Part shown: piece by piece, positions 7,499 through 14,863 of the stretch
Numbering within the stretch: position 1 is the stretch's first letter
Layout: the number at the start of each line of letters is the position of its first letter
Source: an uncultured Gammaproteobacteria bacterium
GTDB taxonomy: Bacteria > Pseudomonadota > Gammaproteobacteria > Pseudomonadales > Azotimanducaceae_A
Direction: 5' to 3'
Length of the DNA stretch: 14,901 nt
Assembly (NCBI GenBank): GCA_913041025.1
Contig: CAJWGQ010000058.1
Location: 1 to 14,901 of the forward strand
Program-made: the position numbers and the translations under genes
The notes under the pieces: model-generated
The model's input: the letters and a program-made list of their open reading frames with translations, nothing else
Database searches by the model: none
Told to the model about the DNA's origin: nothing

Positions 7499-8405
7499 AA
7501 TTGTCCCATCTTCACTAAAAGACCCCAGGATAGATACGCAAGTTTTGCAAATTGGCGATCTCGAATTCGAGATCGATTGCTGCGGCGATGGCGACCGTTT
7601 GGCACTTTGTCTCCATGGTTTTCCAGAACACAGCTTCTCCTGGAGACACCAGTTGCCGGTGCTCGCTCAACAAGGTTTCAAAGCCTGGGCCCCAAACTTG
7701 CGTGGTTACGGGAAATCTTCAAAGCCAAAAGGCATTTCAGCCTATGGTCTCGACCTACTCGTTGAGGACGTTGCAGCCATCATCCAAGCGAGCGGCTGCA
7801 AGGAAACAGTTCTCATCGCTCATGATTGGGGAGCAATTATCGCGTGGCAATTTGCGATCACCGACCGACTGCCTCTTAGCCATTTGGTGATTTGTAATGT
7901 TCCTCACCCTCAGGCTATGCAGAGCGCTTTTGGCTGGGAACAAATGAAAAAGAGCTGGTACGTCTTTTTCTTTCAAATACCGAAATTACCTGAGTATCTG
8001 CTTGGTAGGGATGGCGCAAAAGGGGTTGGAGAGATGATACGCAATACCTTTGTGGATCCTACGAAATTTCCTCCCGAAATTGCCGAGGTATTCAGCCGCA
8101 ACGCAAATCAACCAGGCGCTTTAACCGCTATGATTAACTACTACCGCGCTTTAATACGAAACAACCCCAACTCAAAACCAAAAAACGAAGATTTTCCTAT
8201 CATAAAAACACCGACACTTATGGTTTGGGGAGAAGAAGATGTCGCGTTATCAAAAGAAACGACCTATGGAACTGAGCGATACGTAGAAGACTTCACTATC
8301 CGCTACCTGCCCGGGGTATCCCACTGGGTACAACAGGAGTCTCCCGAAACCGTCAACTCCATGATAACCGCGTTTCTCAAGGGCGAATCAATGCCTCAGG
8401 CCTAG
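7491..8405 (+). CDS. Alpha/beta hydrolase, soluble epoxide hydrolase type
   Basis: This 304-residue cytoplasmic protein has the complete epoxide hydrolase pattern. The oxyanion motif HGFPE (42-46) is followed by the nucleophile Asp112 in HDWGA, lid tyrosines Tyr157 (SWYVFFF) and Tyr217/218 (INYYRA) that would activate the epoxide oxygen, the acid Asp250 in WGEED, and the base His278 in GVSHW. Relatives open epoxides to diols through a covalent ester intermediate. Asp rather than Ser as nucleophile and the two lid Tyr argue against lipase, and haloalkane dehalogenase is less likely because its halide-binding tryptophan pair is not evident. The start ATG lies inside the end of the serine hydrolase gene (ATGAATGA) without its own clear ribosome site, so it is probably translated by coupling. 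Physiological substrate unknown. Confidence 0.88.
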   Translation: MNEIVPSSLKDPRIDTQVLQIGDLEFEIDCCGDGDRLALCLHGFPEHSFSWRHQLPVLAQQGFKAWAPNLRGYGKSSKPKGISAYGLDLLVEDVAAIIQASGCKETVLIAHDWGAIIAWQFAITDRLPLSHLVICNVPHPQAMQSAFGWEQMKKSWYVFFFQIPKLPEYLLGRDGAKGVGEMIRNTFVDPTKFPPEIAEVFSRNANQPGALTAMINYYRALIRNNPNSKPKNEDFPIIKTPTLMVWGEEDVALSKETTYGTERYVEDFTIRYLPGVSHWVQQESPETVNSMITAFLKGESMPQA

Positions 8406-8471
8406 CCACGTAAACAGATAGAGGACCGACTTTTTAAAAACACGTTCAACAAATAGAGCCAGCTTTCACGA
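8406..8471. other. Convergent gap without clear terminator
   Basis: This is the 66-nt gap between the stops of the epoxide hydrolase (+) and the PqaA-type hydrolase (-). It holds TTTTTAAAAA at 8431-8440 but no GC-rich stem. I see no convincing intrinsic terminator in either direction. Confidence 0.5.
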
Positions 8472-9896
8472 TCACTTATCGGTCAAAAAACCCTTTCTAG
8501 GGTTAGCAGGCGGCTCATATTTAAATGGCAGAGTATCGGGAGTCACCCTGACTGGGGTACTAAAAGTAAAGGGAATCCCAAAAGGTGTCTCGTATTTGAG
8601 TTCAACAAAATAAGCCGACCATCCCTCTTTCGGCGTTCTAATGTTGGCCAGGTAGTCACCATCCTCGAAGGCTTCTACTCGATCACGCTTCCAACCATTC
8701 TTACCAATCGTGTCCTTGCGAAAGTCCCGGTTCTCTTTGTTCGACGCCTTCCAAAGGCTCACCTGACTTGGTTTTTCTTTAGTCGATACGCGTATCGAGC
8801 CGTCGGAGCCAAACTCCCAGCTAAACTGAGGCCTGGGAAAGTCATTTAAGACCGCCGCATAGTAGGCGAGGATGCTCTCCAAAGCATCCGAGTCGGCCAG
8901 ACTATGGCCCGCATTCGGGACATACCTTAGAAACTTTTCACCGGGAAGTTGATCAAAATAAAACTGGGAAGAAGTTGGCACAAAAAATTCATCGCCAGCA
9001 GCGTTTACCAGAAACTTCGGCATCGTGTAGCGATCTTTATAACTCAATGGGTCAACTAATTTAAACAAAGCCTGTAATTCCGGGGTGCCCCACCATTCCA
9101 CAGTCCCCATGTCGACATAATCTTGAATGGCAGGCGCCCAAAAACCATAGACTTCCCAGTGATGCCTAAATGAACGCTCAACATCGAGCAAGTCAATCAC
9201 TATCGGCACTATAGCGCTGACCCGAGCGTCTACCGCTGCGGTAGTCCAGGTAGTCCAACCTCGTTTTGAGGCTCCAGCCACAACAAACTTGCTAGGCTTT
9301 TTCTCAGAAGCTATGGGAAGCAAAGACTGCAGGCAATCCATAGCGGACACAGCACTCTTCGTCATCGCCATCCTGGCAGGCCAGCGACTATCGCCAGAGG
9401 TCAAAAACTTATCCCAGGTATAGGCAATCAGCGCGTCTTCCCATCTCTTCTTGCCTTCATCTTTAAAAACGAGCGGCTGGTTTGGAACCATAGACAGCTC
9501 CGCGACCACAGAGCTTGTCGCCAGGGCGTATCGAACTAAGAGCTCATTAATAGAGCTGGGCACCGCATCGGAATTACTTCCGCCACCGATCATCAACATC
9601 GCAGTTTGATGCTTGACAGTAGCGGGCTCTACAACCTGCAAAAGGTGCCGCCAATCTGTCTGGTCTACTTCGCTTTCAGTCAAATAACGCTGTGAAACAA
9701 GCTCTATAAAGTGGCTTTGGTAGCCATTCGCCTTTTCACTCCGAACCAACCTACATTGATAGACTTCGTCTTTCTTATGAACATATTCATCCAAAGCATT
9801 TTGATTAAACTGTGATCTTGGTTCCGCCAAGCTTCGTTCGCCAGAGAGAAACACCGCCACCGAAAGGATGCAGACTAATAGTCTTGCTACTGACAT
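8472..9896 (-). CDS. PhoPQ-activated pathogenicity-related (PqaA-type) secreted hydrolase
   Basis: With the start at 9896 this is a 474-residue protein opening with a signal peptide (MSVARLLVCILSVAVFL..., cleavage near 25), followed by a PqaA-family alpha/beta hydrolase domain. Visible landmarks are ALDEYVHKKDEVYQCRL, the GGGSNSD region (104-110), the nucleophile motif GASKRGW with Ser210, PIVIDLLDVERSFRHHWEVYGFW, the acid Asp302 in AAGDEFF, and His331 in PNAGHSL. The frame is open 48 bases further upstream, into the acylase gene, but GAGGGG immediately before the ATG at 9896 and the signal peptide fix the start there. The start is four bases after the acylase stop, so the two are cotranscribed. 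The family was named for PhoP/PhoQ regulation in Salmonella; its substrate is not settled, and the name says nothing about regulation here. Confidence 0.87.
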   Translation of the reverse strand: MSVARLLVCILSVAVFLSGERSLAEPRSQFNQNALDEYVHKKDEVYQCRLVRSEKANGYQSHFIELVSQRYLTESEVDQTDWRHLLQVVEPATVKHQTAMLMIGGGSNSDAVPSSINELLVRYALATSSVVAELSMVPNQPLVFKDEGKKRWEDALIAYTWDKFLTSGDSRWPARMAMTKSAVSAMDCLQSLLPIASEKKPSKFVVAGASKRGWTTWTTAAVDARVSAIVPIVIDLLDVERSFRHHWEVYGFWAPAIQDYVDMGTVEWWGTPELQALFKLVDPLSYKDRYTMPKFLVNAAGDEFFVPTSSQFYFDQLPGEKFLRYVPNAGHSLADSDALESILAYYAAVLNDFPRPQFSWEFGSDGSIRVSTKEKPSQVSLWKASNKENRDFRKDTIGKNGWKRDRVEAFEDGDYLANIRTPKEGWSAYFVELKYETPFGIPFTFSTPVRVTPDTLPFKYEPPANPRKGFLTDK

Positions 9897-9900
9897 GTTT

Positions 9901-12174
9901 TCACCCCTCGACCTGCCATATTTCATGGACATCAATCTCGTCACGCTTCAAGTTCAAAGTAAAATAATCCCCTTGCAACCAAGCACCATACTGATTGGTG
10001 GCGAATTTAGAATCGGGTCGGCCACCATTTCCGCCGGCAATCACAAAACGCGCATGTTGGTGATCGCCCAGATCAACGACCAAGCGATATGCCGGACCAT
10101 GAAACACACGACAAGGTATTTCGTTTTCGACAGCCTTTCCAGGACCCTTTCCCATATGCATAGCCATTCCCAATGTGGTTGGGCTACCACCGATAGGGTC
10201 GGGGCCAACTTTCAGATGTTCAAATCCAGGACGTTTCCGCTGACGATGCCAAAAAGCAATTTGATGCAAGTCACCCCATCTCCAAGCATTCTCTTCAGGA
10301 CCTAACGACTCATGAAGTCGCTCCATCACCACGCGCATCTCTTTGTGAACTATCTCGCTTAGGATTTCCCGATGTTGACTCCAGGGAGAAGTTTCTTTTG
10401 TAAAAGTTTTGAGATCAAAGCGATTTAATCCAGGCGCAGCCAGAGGCATCAGCTTGAACAAATCATCGCCCAGCGCCTCAAACAAATAGTTTCTCTGCCA
10501 ATATCGATCCAGAAAAGGATAGAACACACACGCACCAACGGAATCAAGAGAAGCCTGGCAGTCCCAATTCTCCAGGATGTCAGCCGCTCTCACCACCAGA
10601 CTGTCCTCGCTAGCTCTCAATAGTTTGACCAAGTCTGGCAACAATTCCTTGGCTCGAAGATCAAAAAGGTCTAATTGCATTTTGCAGAATTGATCCACAG
10701 TGAAATCAGAACCTTCATCTAATAACTGCTTAATCCTGTCTGCCCTGGCACTGTGGGTTGGAAAATTGTGAATATAAAAATCCCCTCGCTCCTCCATCGT
10801 GTCGTTGTTTGCAGTTAGCGAATAGCCCGCCTCAGGGTTTCTTTCTACAGTTAACTGGCTCTGAGTCGCCAAATTAAAATCATGTGGTGAATTCCAACCC
10901 GTCATGGGCACAGAACCCGTCACACCACGCCGAACCGGAACCACTGCGGCGATGTATCTTTCGATATTATTTTCTTTATCAACGCAAATGATATTGTTAA
11001 CCAGAGGACAGACCCCTCCTTCGAACAACAAATCACCAAACTCCGAAGCAGTTTTGGCCGTGGGCAAAAGACCCAAAGCCCCAGCCGAACTCGGCACATC
11101 CCGCAGCGACCAATACAAACTCGTTTGATTCGAATTTACCTGGGCATGACTCATTCCTAATTCTTGCATCAAAGGCTCGAGCAACACCCCATGGTGAGTA
11201 GTTTTGACTTCTATGTTGCGATCTTCTCCACCTTTGACTGCAATTAGTTCCTTTCGAGATACGACCGGCTTCCACTCCTCGCCGTGCAGATATCGCTCTC
11301 CGTCAACTTGCTCTACAAATAGATCGTAGCAATCAATGAATCCGGTGGTTAATCCCCAAGCGAGATCGTTATTAAACCCCATCATAAAATAAGGCACGCC
11401 CGGGAAAGCTGCGCCAAACGCATCCCAGCCCTCCACATGCAAATGCACGTAGAAAAAAGTATTTGGGATCGAATGAGGTTGGTGCGGATCAGTCGCCAAC
11501 ATGGGACGACCTGATGCCGAGAGCTCGCCACTGATCGCCCAATTGTTGCTACCTGAAAAGTCTGGGACCTCGATCTCCGGATAGGCCAACTCGATCATTT
11601 TTGGATCAATATCCACCAAAAAATTCTTGAGTTCCTCGATCTGCTCCTCGTCATCTTTGGAAAAGTGCAGCAGATGATCACGAAAATAGTCGACTCCATG
11701 CGTTGCCATCAAGCGACCGATCATTAATTTTTCAGTCCAGCTCTTGTGCTGAAACCAGGACGTGAATCGGTATCTCGCAGCGACGTCCCTCATGGTGAAC
11801 TTTCTAGGCTCGGCTCCCGCGATTTGAAACTCAGGCGGTACCTCATCCAGAGCGTCAACATAGGCATTCATACCCTCGAGATAAGCCGACGCTATCCAGT
11901 CACCCGAACTCGAAGGCAGTTCCGTCAATCCTCCGTGGACGTTAAATGCTCTTTGCATAGCGTCCTGACGAACAAACCGTTCACCCAGCAATGCGGCCGC
12001 TTCCCCATTGGCATAAGCTGTACTTAAATGAATCTGCCATAGACGCTCATAGGCGGCGGCGTAACCCATGCCCCGATAGGCGTCCGACACTGTCGAGGCC
12101 CAAACGTGCGCGATACCAAGCTTGTCCCATATAATTTCAAACGGCGCGTCAGCGCCAACGATCTTACACTTCAC
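9901..12174 (-). CDS. Penicillin acylase family Ntn hydrolase, no evident signal peptide
   Basis: This 757-residue protein is a complete penicillin-amidase-family precursor. The family opening is seen at GIAHVWASTVSDAYRGMGYA (20-39) with YERLWQ; the autoprocessing site is G208|SNNWA, making Ser209 the N-terminal nucleophile of the beta chain; ATDPHQPHSIPNTFFYVHL and the YSLTANNDTM region (oxyanion Asn) follow. These enzymes cut amides such as penicillins, cephalosporins or N-acyl homoserine lactones after self-cleavage into alpha and beta chains. The GTG start is fixed by GAGGGGAG six bases upstream, and the protein starts directly at the catalytic fold. No hydrophobic export signal is present, unlike the usual periplasmic members. 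Its operon neighbours on both sides are exported. The family is certain, substrate and location are not. Confidence 0.9.
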   Translation of the reverse strand: MKCKIVGADAPFEIIWDKLGIAHVWASTVSDAYRGMGYAAAYERLWQIHLSTAYANGEAAALLGERFVRQDAMQRAFNVHGGLTELPSSSGDWIASAYLEGMNAYVDALDEVPPEFQIAGAEPRKFTMRDVAARYRFTSWFQHKSWTEKLMIGRLMATHGVDYFRDHLLHFSKDDEEQIEELKNFLVDIDPKMIELAYPEIEVPDFSGSNNWAISGELSASGRPMLATDPHQPHSIPNTFFYVHLHVEGWDAFGAAFPGVPYFMMGFNNDLAWGLTTGFIDCYDLFVEQVDGERYLHGEEWKPVVSRKELIAVKGGEDRNIEVKTTHHGVLLEPLMQELGMSHAQVNSNQTSLYWSLRDVPSSAGALGLLPTAKTASEFGDLLFEGGVCPLVNNIICVDKENNIERYIAAVVPVRRGVTGSVPMTGWNSPHDFNLATQSQLTVERNPEAGYSLTANNDTMEERGDFYIHNFPTHSARADRIKQLLDEGSDFTVDQFCKMQLDLFDLRAKELLPDLVKLLRASEDSLVVRAADILENWDCQASLDSVGACVFYPFLDRYWQRNYLFEALGDDLFKLMPLAAPGLNRFDLKTFTKETSPWSQHREILSEIVHKEMRVVMERLHESLGPEENAWRWGDLHQIAFWHRQRKRPGFEHLKVGPDPIGGSPTTLGMAMHMGKGPGKAVENEIPCRVFHGPAYRLVVDLGDHQHARFVIAGGNGGRPDSKFATNQYGAWLQGDYFTLNLKRDEIDVHEIWQVEG

Positions 12175-12236
12175 CTATTTCTCCCCTCTTAAACCAGGCC
12201 CAGGACGATCCTTCTTTAACTTAACCAGAGTGCTTT

Positions 12237-14195
12237 CTACTTTGGTCGTTCGATTAGTCTTCCGGGATATTCAGGAACGTCTAATTGGTCCTCTTCCGCT
12301 CCCGCTGAAAACGTTCCCAGACCACTCGTCCTCAATATATCTAAATCGCTAATTGAAGATGCCTCGCTTGAGGGGCACTGTCCACCATTTGACCGATAAT
12401 CAAGCACGGCCTTCAACCGGGCCTCGTTTTCATCCCCCAGTAAATGATCAAAATCATCCGCTATAACACAACCTGGAATTTCATGGTCCTCCTGTGGAGC
12501 TGCACTTACTGGCTTGAATCCATCGGTGTAATCACCGTAACCTTTGTTGTTTACGCCTCTAAACTGAATAGAGAAGTAGGTAGTTCCACAATTATCAAAA
12601 CCGTAAAATCCATAGGGTTTACCGCACGTGGTATTACCGATTTGAATGACTTCAATATCAATACCTCTGAGTCCGTTGATGATCGCTTCGCTCGCAGAGC
12701 AGGTATCCGAGTTCGTGAGAACATAAACGCGAGGTAAGTCGAGCGTCGGAAGCTCCGTTCCCTCATCCAAAGAAAACCCAATAGTCGTGTTATAAAAAGG
12801 GGTGGGCTCGATATTCCCGCCCGTAACTGGGTTAGTCGTAGGGTGCTTGTCGTTAAACTGTAAGGTTTCGAAGTTCCTTCCGGACGCAGCTGAGCTTCCC
12901 GCAATCATATAGGCAACTTGGCTGGCGATCGCCAGGTACCCTCCGCCGTTATATCGAAGATCCAGAACCAAATCCACGACACTACTTTCTTTTAACGATT
13001 CAAACGCCTCGACTAGCAATTTCTCAGCTGGTTTGATGTGATCGTTAAATAACATATAACCTACAGGCCCGGACGCGGTCGGTATGACTTTTACATTTTG
13101 AACCGGCGTACTGGTGATTTCAGCTGAGGTCATTGAAAAAGTTCTTGTTGTAGTGGAACCTAAGTCTCGAACAACAAATTCATGGGTTTCGTTAATTTCA
13201 GAGGGGTAAAAAGCCGCGTTCAGTGTATCCACCGCATCCTGCCCGCTACCATCTTCGACATTTACTCCATCGACTTCTATGACTCGAGCGCCTCGCTCAA
13301 GAACAGCATCTCCAGTCGATGCTGGCGTGTTCGGTTCAACAAAGGCCACAGCCACCTCTCTTGGCGGTGAACCGCTTAAAACCGCCCACTGAACTCCATA
13401 GCTAGACGTAACACCGCCAGTTGAATAGGCCAACCACTCAGAGGTGCCATAGCTGAAGTGGAATTTATCTTTATCCGCGCCTGAAGAGGTTTTCTCGAAG
13501 GTCTTCATCAGACCAAAATATTCAGCAACCTCTTCAGCTGAATCGGCATATAAAGCAGGATTCACATCTTCAATTTCATCGTACCAAAGATAAAGCTCAT
13601 TACTCCACGATCTCAGCCAATCATTCTCATCCCTAAATTCGCCGGGTTGATCCAAATAGGGTTCGTCTGTCGAGGGATCAGTTCCGGTTCTTGGTACTCC
13701 ACAAAAGTCGGCAAAATTCGACGACGGCTCAAAAACACCAGACTGGAAAATATTGTCGCTGACATCATCCAACACCTGAACAGTTAAATCATAGGACCGG
13801 GAATTGGTTCCATCAGAGACCCGAAGACTAATTTTATAAACATTGTCTTTGTTGAAATCTAGCGGATTCTCAAAGTCAGCCGCCGACACAAAAGACAAAC
13901 GGCCGGCTGCAGATATTGAGAAGTATTCAGAGTCTTCTCCCGCTAAAAACATTGAAACCGAATCGCCATCCGGATCCGTAGCGACCAGATCACTGACTCT
14001 TAATTGGCCTTCAACCACAGAGAATGATTTTTCACCGCTGAGTGTCGGCGCAGAATTGGTTGTAACCTGTTGAGTAGGTGAGGAACTTTGAGGTGTATTT
14101 GCTGTAGGCGCCGAACCCCCGCCGCCGCCACAACCCTGTATTAAAGCTAATACAAATAGCAAAGAAATTCGGTGACCGAAGTGATTGAGAAGCAC
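12237..14195 (-). CDS. Lipoprotein S41-family (C-terminal-processing type) peptidase with cadherin-like domain
   Basis: This 652-residue protein starts with a lipoprotein signal (ISLLFVLALIQG|C22 followed by a Gly run), then a Ser/Thr/Pro/Gln-rich linker to about 48, a cadherin-like beta-sandwich (about 48-147, with TDPDGD and SDGT motifs), an S41 N-terminal region with LRSWSNELYLWYDEI (194-208), a PDZ-like segment (about 265-350) and the S41 catalytic core. The core shows DLRYNGGGY (412-420), Ser500 in DTCSASEA, and Lys526 in TTCGKPYG, the Ser-Lys dyad of this family. Cys165, 499, 524, 536, 576 and 607 suggest disulfides, in line with an extracytoplasmic place. It should be a membrane-anchored protease. 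The start is GTG with AAGGAA upstream. It leads a same-strand run with the acylase (62-nt gap) and the PqaA-type hydrolase, so one operon is likely. Confidence 0.88.
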   Translation of the reverse strand: MLLNHFGHRISLLFVLALIQGCGGGGGSAPTANTPQSSSPTQQVTTNSAPTLSGEKSFSVVEGQLRVSDLVATDPDGDSVSMFLAGEDSEYFSISAAGRLSFVSAADFENPLDFNKDNVYKISLRVSDGTNSRSYDLTVQVLDDVSDNIFQSGVFEPSSNFADFCGVPRTGTDPSTDEPYLDQPGEFRDENDWLRSWSNELYLWYDEIEDVNPALYADSAEEVAEYFGLMKTFEKTSSGADKDKFHFSYGTSEWLAYSTGGVTSSYGVQWAVLSGSPPREVAVAFVEPNTPASTGDAVLERGARVIEVDGVNVEDGSGQDAVDTLNAAFYPSEINETHEFVVRDLGSTTTRTFSMTSAEITSTPVQNVKVIPTASGPVGYMLFNDHIKPAEKLLVEAFESLKESSVVDLVLDLRYNGGGYLAIASQVAYMIAGSSAASGRNFETLQFNDKHPTTNPVTGGNIEPTPFYNTTIGFSLDEGTELPTLDLPRVYVLTNSDTCSASEAIINGLRGIDIEVIQIGNTTCGKPYGFYGFDNCGTTYFSIQFRGVNNKGYGDYTDGFKPVSAAPQEDHEIPGCVIADDFDHLLGDENEARLKAVLDYRSNGGQCPSSEASSISDLDILRTSGLGTFSAGAEEDQLDVPEYPGRLIERPK

Positions 14196-14374
14196 CTGAG
14201 TGGTTTCCTTACAACAAATCTAGTCCTTCCATTGTAACCACAAGGGAGCAATTTCTTGCAAGAACCTCTATCTTCTAATCGGATCTCTCTTAATCAATCC
14301 GCGACAGGTTCATTTCTGGGAGTATGACTTAGTCATTTCCAAGGAATATCTTTAAAAAAACACCAAGACATGCC
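14196..14374. promoter_or_regulatory. Upstream region of the lipoprotein protease operon with two palindromes
   Basis: This AT-rich bacterial-looking stretch precedes the minus-strand operon. TTCTTGCAAGAA is a perfect 12-bp palindrome at 14253-14264, and ATGACT-T-AGTCAT is a 13-bp palindrome at 14324-14336. On the minus strand TTGCAA and TACAAT could be -35 and -10 boxes but at 19-nt spacing, which is long. No open frame of note is seen. Confidence 0.4.
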
Positions 14375-14403
14375 AAAAACCCGGCGCCTTCTGGGTTGTT
14401 TTT
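14375..14403. terminator. Bidirectional intrinsic-terminator-like hairpin
   Basis: AAAAACCC (14375-14382) and GGGTT-G-TTTTT (14393-14403) can pair around a GC-rich loop, with a T-run on each strand. On the minus strand it would end a gene entering from the right, yet no such bacterial gene is present, because the sequence changes character just beyond it. It is the last bacterial-looking element of the window. Confidence 0.6.
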
Positions 14404-14550
14404 AGCAGGGAAAACGACAAGAAGCGACGAGCGACCATGCGAGCGACGAACCAACATCAAACTGGAATCAAACTCGACAACATCACGGCACATGTGAACG
14501 ACATCGAACGACACAGAACAGCAACGCGCGCCACACTCCCGCTATAGCTA
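14404..14550. other. Probable junction zone between bacterial and GC-rich foreign DNA
   Basis: Between the terminator hairpin and the GMC stop codon there is no gene on either strand that resembles a known protein. On the minus strand this is T/G-rich sequence following a TAG stop, in the style of a eukaryotic 3' untranslated region. By hand count G+C is 26/60 at 14281-14340 and 47/60 at 14641-14700. The exact join cannot be fixed from sequence alone, but 14404-14420 is the most likely spot. Confidence 0.5.
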
Positions 14551-14817
14551 CTACCCCTCGGCACGCCCACGCCCAGCAACAGCAGCCAGCCGCCGCACGG
14601 GCTCGGCTTCCCGCTGCTTCGTCTCCCAGTCGTCGCAGGTCCACCACCACTCGTCGCTGCCCCCCTCGTCGGCGCAGTGCAGGGGCAGCGGCGGGAGGGG
14701 CGGGCGGCCGAGGATGGCGTCGGAAAGCTTCTCGGCGACCATGATGGTGGGGCCGTTGAGGTTCCCGTTGGGGATGGTGGGGAAGATGGAGGCGTCCACG
14801 ACGCGCAGTCCCCGGAG
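14551..14817 (-). CDS. GMC oxidoreductase, C-terminal exon or fragment (foreign segment)
   Basis: The frame encodes [14 protein letters not shown] followed by [27 protein letters not shown], the unmistakable C-terminal FAD-proximal motif of glucose-methanol-choline oxidoreductases (choline dehydrogenase-like), and ends with a tail containing DDWETKQR and a TAG stop at 14551. Upstream of Leu (14817) the frame stops resembling the family exactly at a CAG (complement of 14818-14820), as expected at a splice acceptor, although a chimeric break would look the same. Codons end almost wholly in G or C, unlike every other gene here. This suggests a GC-rich eukaryote, perhaps an alga; a GC-rich bacterium is the alternative. 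Only the last 88 residues of an enzyme of normally about 550 are present. Confidence 0.65.
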   Translation of the reverse strand, partial: LRGLRVVDASIFPTIPNGNLNGPTIMVAEKLSDAILGRPPLPPLPLHCADEGGSDEWWWTCDDWETKQREAEPVRRLAAVAGRGRAEG

Positions 14818-14822
14818 CTGCG

Positions 14823-14854
14823 GCGGAGCAGCGCCTCGAAGAGCGCTGCTCCGC
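14823..14854. repeat. Perfect 12-bp inverted repeat in the GC-rich end
   Basis: GCGGAGCAGCGC (14823-14834) and GCGCTGCTCCGC (14843-14854) are exact reverse complements around an 8-nt loop. The repeat lies just upstream of the GMC segment. It may be a hairpin within an intron or coding region, or mark a second join. Confidence 0.6.
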
Positions 14855-14863
14855 TGAACAAGG

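Noticed and set aside
8431..8440. TTTTTAAAAA as a terminator between convergent genes
   Set aside because: There is no GC stem next to it on either strand.
9897..9944. Upstream in-frame start for the PqaA-type hydrolase
   Set aside because: It would overlap the acylase gene and put a charged stretch in front of a good signal peptide. GAGGGG before 9896 fixes the later ATG.
6329..12174. A true beta-lactam resistance or biosynthesis cluster
   Set aside because: The serine hydrolase and acylase families are too broad for this claim, and no beta-lactam-forming enzyme is present. It is kept only as a hypothesis under findings.
12551..12904. Minus-strand frame of 117 codons within the S41 gene
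   Set aside because: It is a shifted frame on the same strand as the protease, whose motifs DLRYNGGG and SASE are in the other frame.
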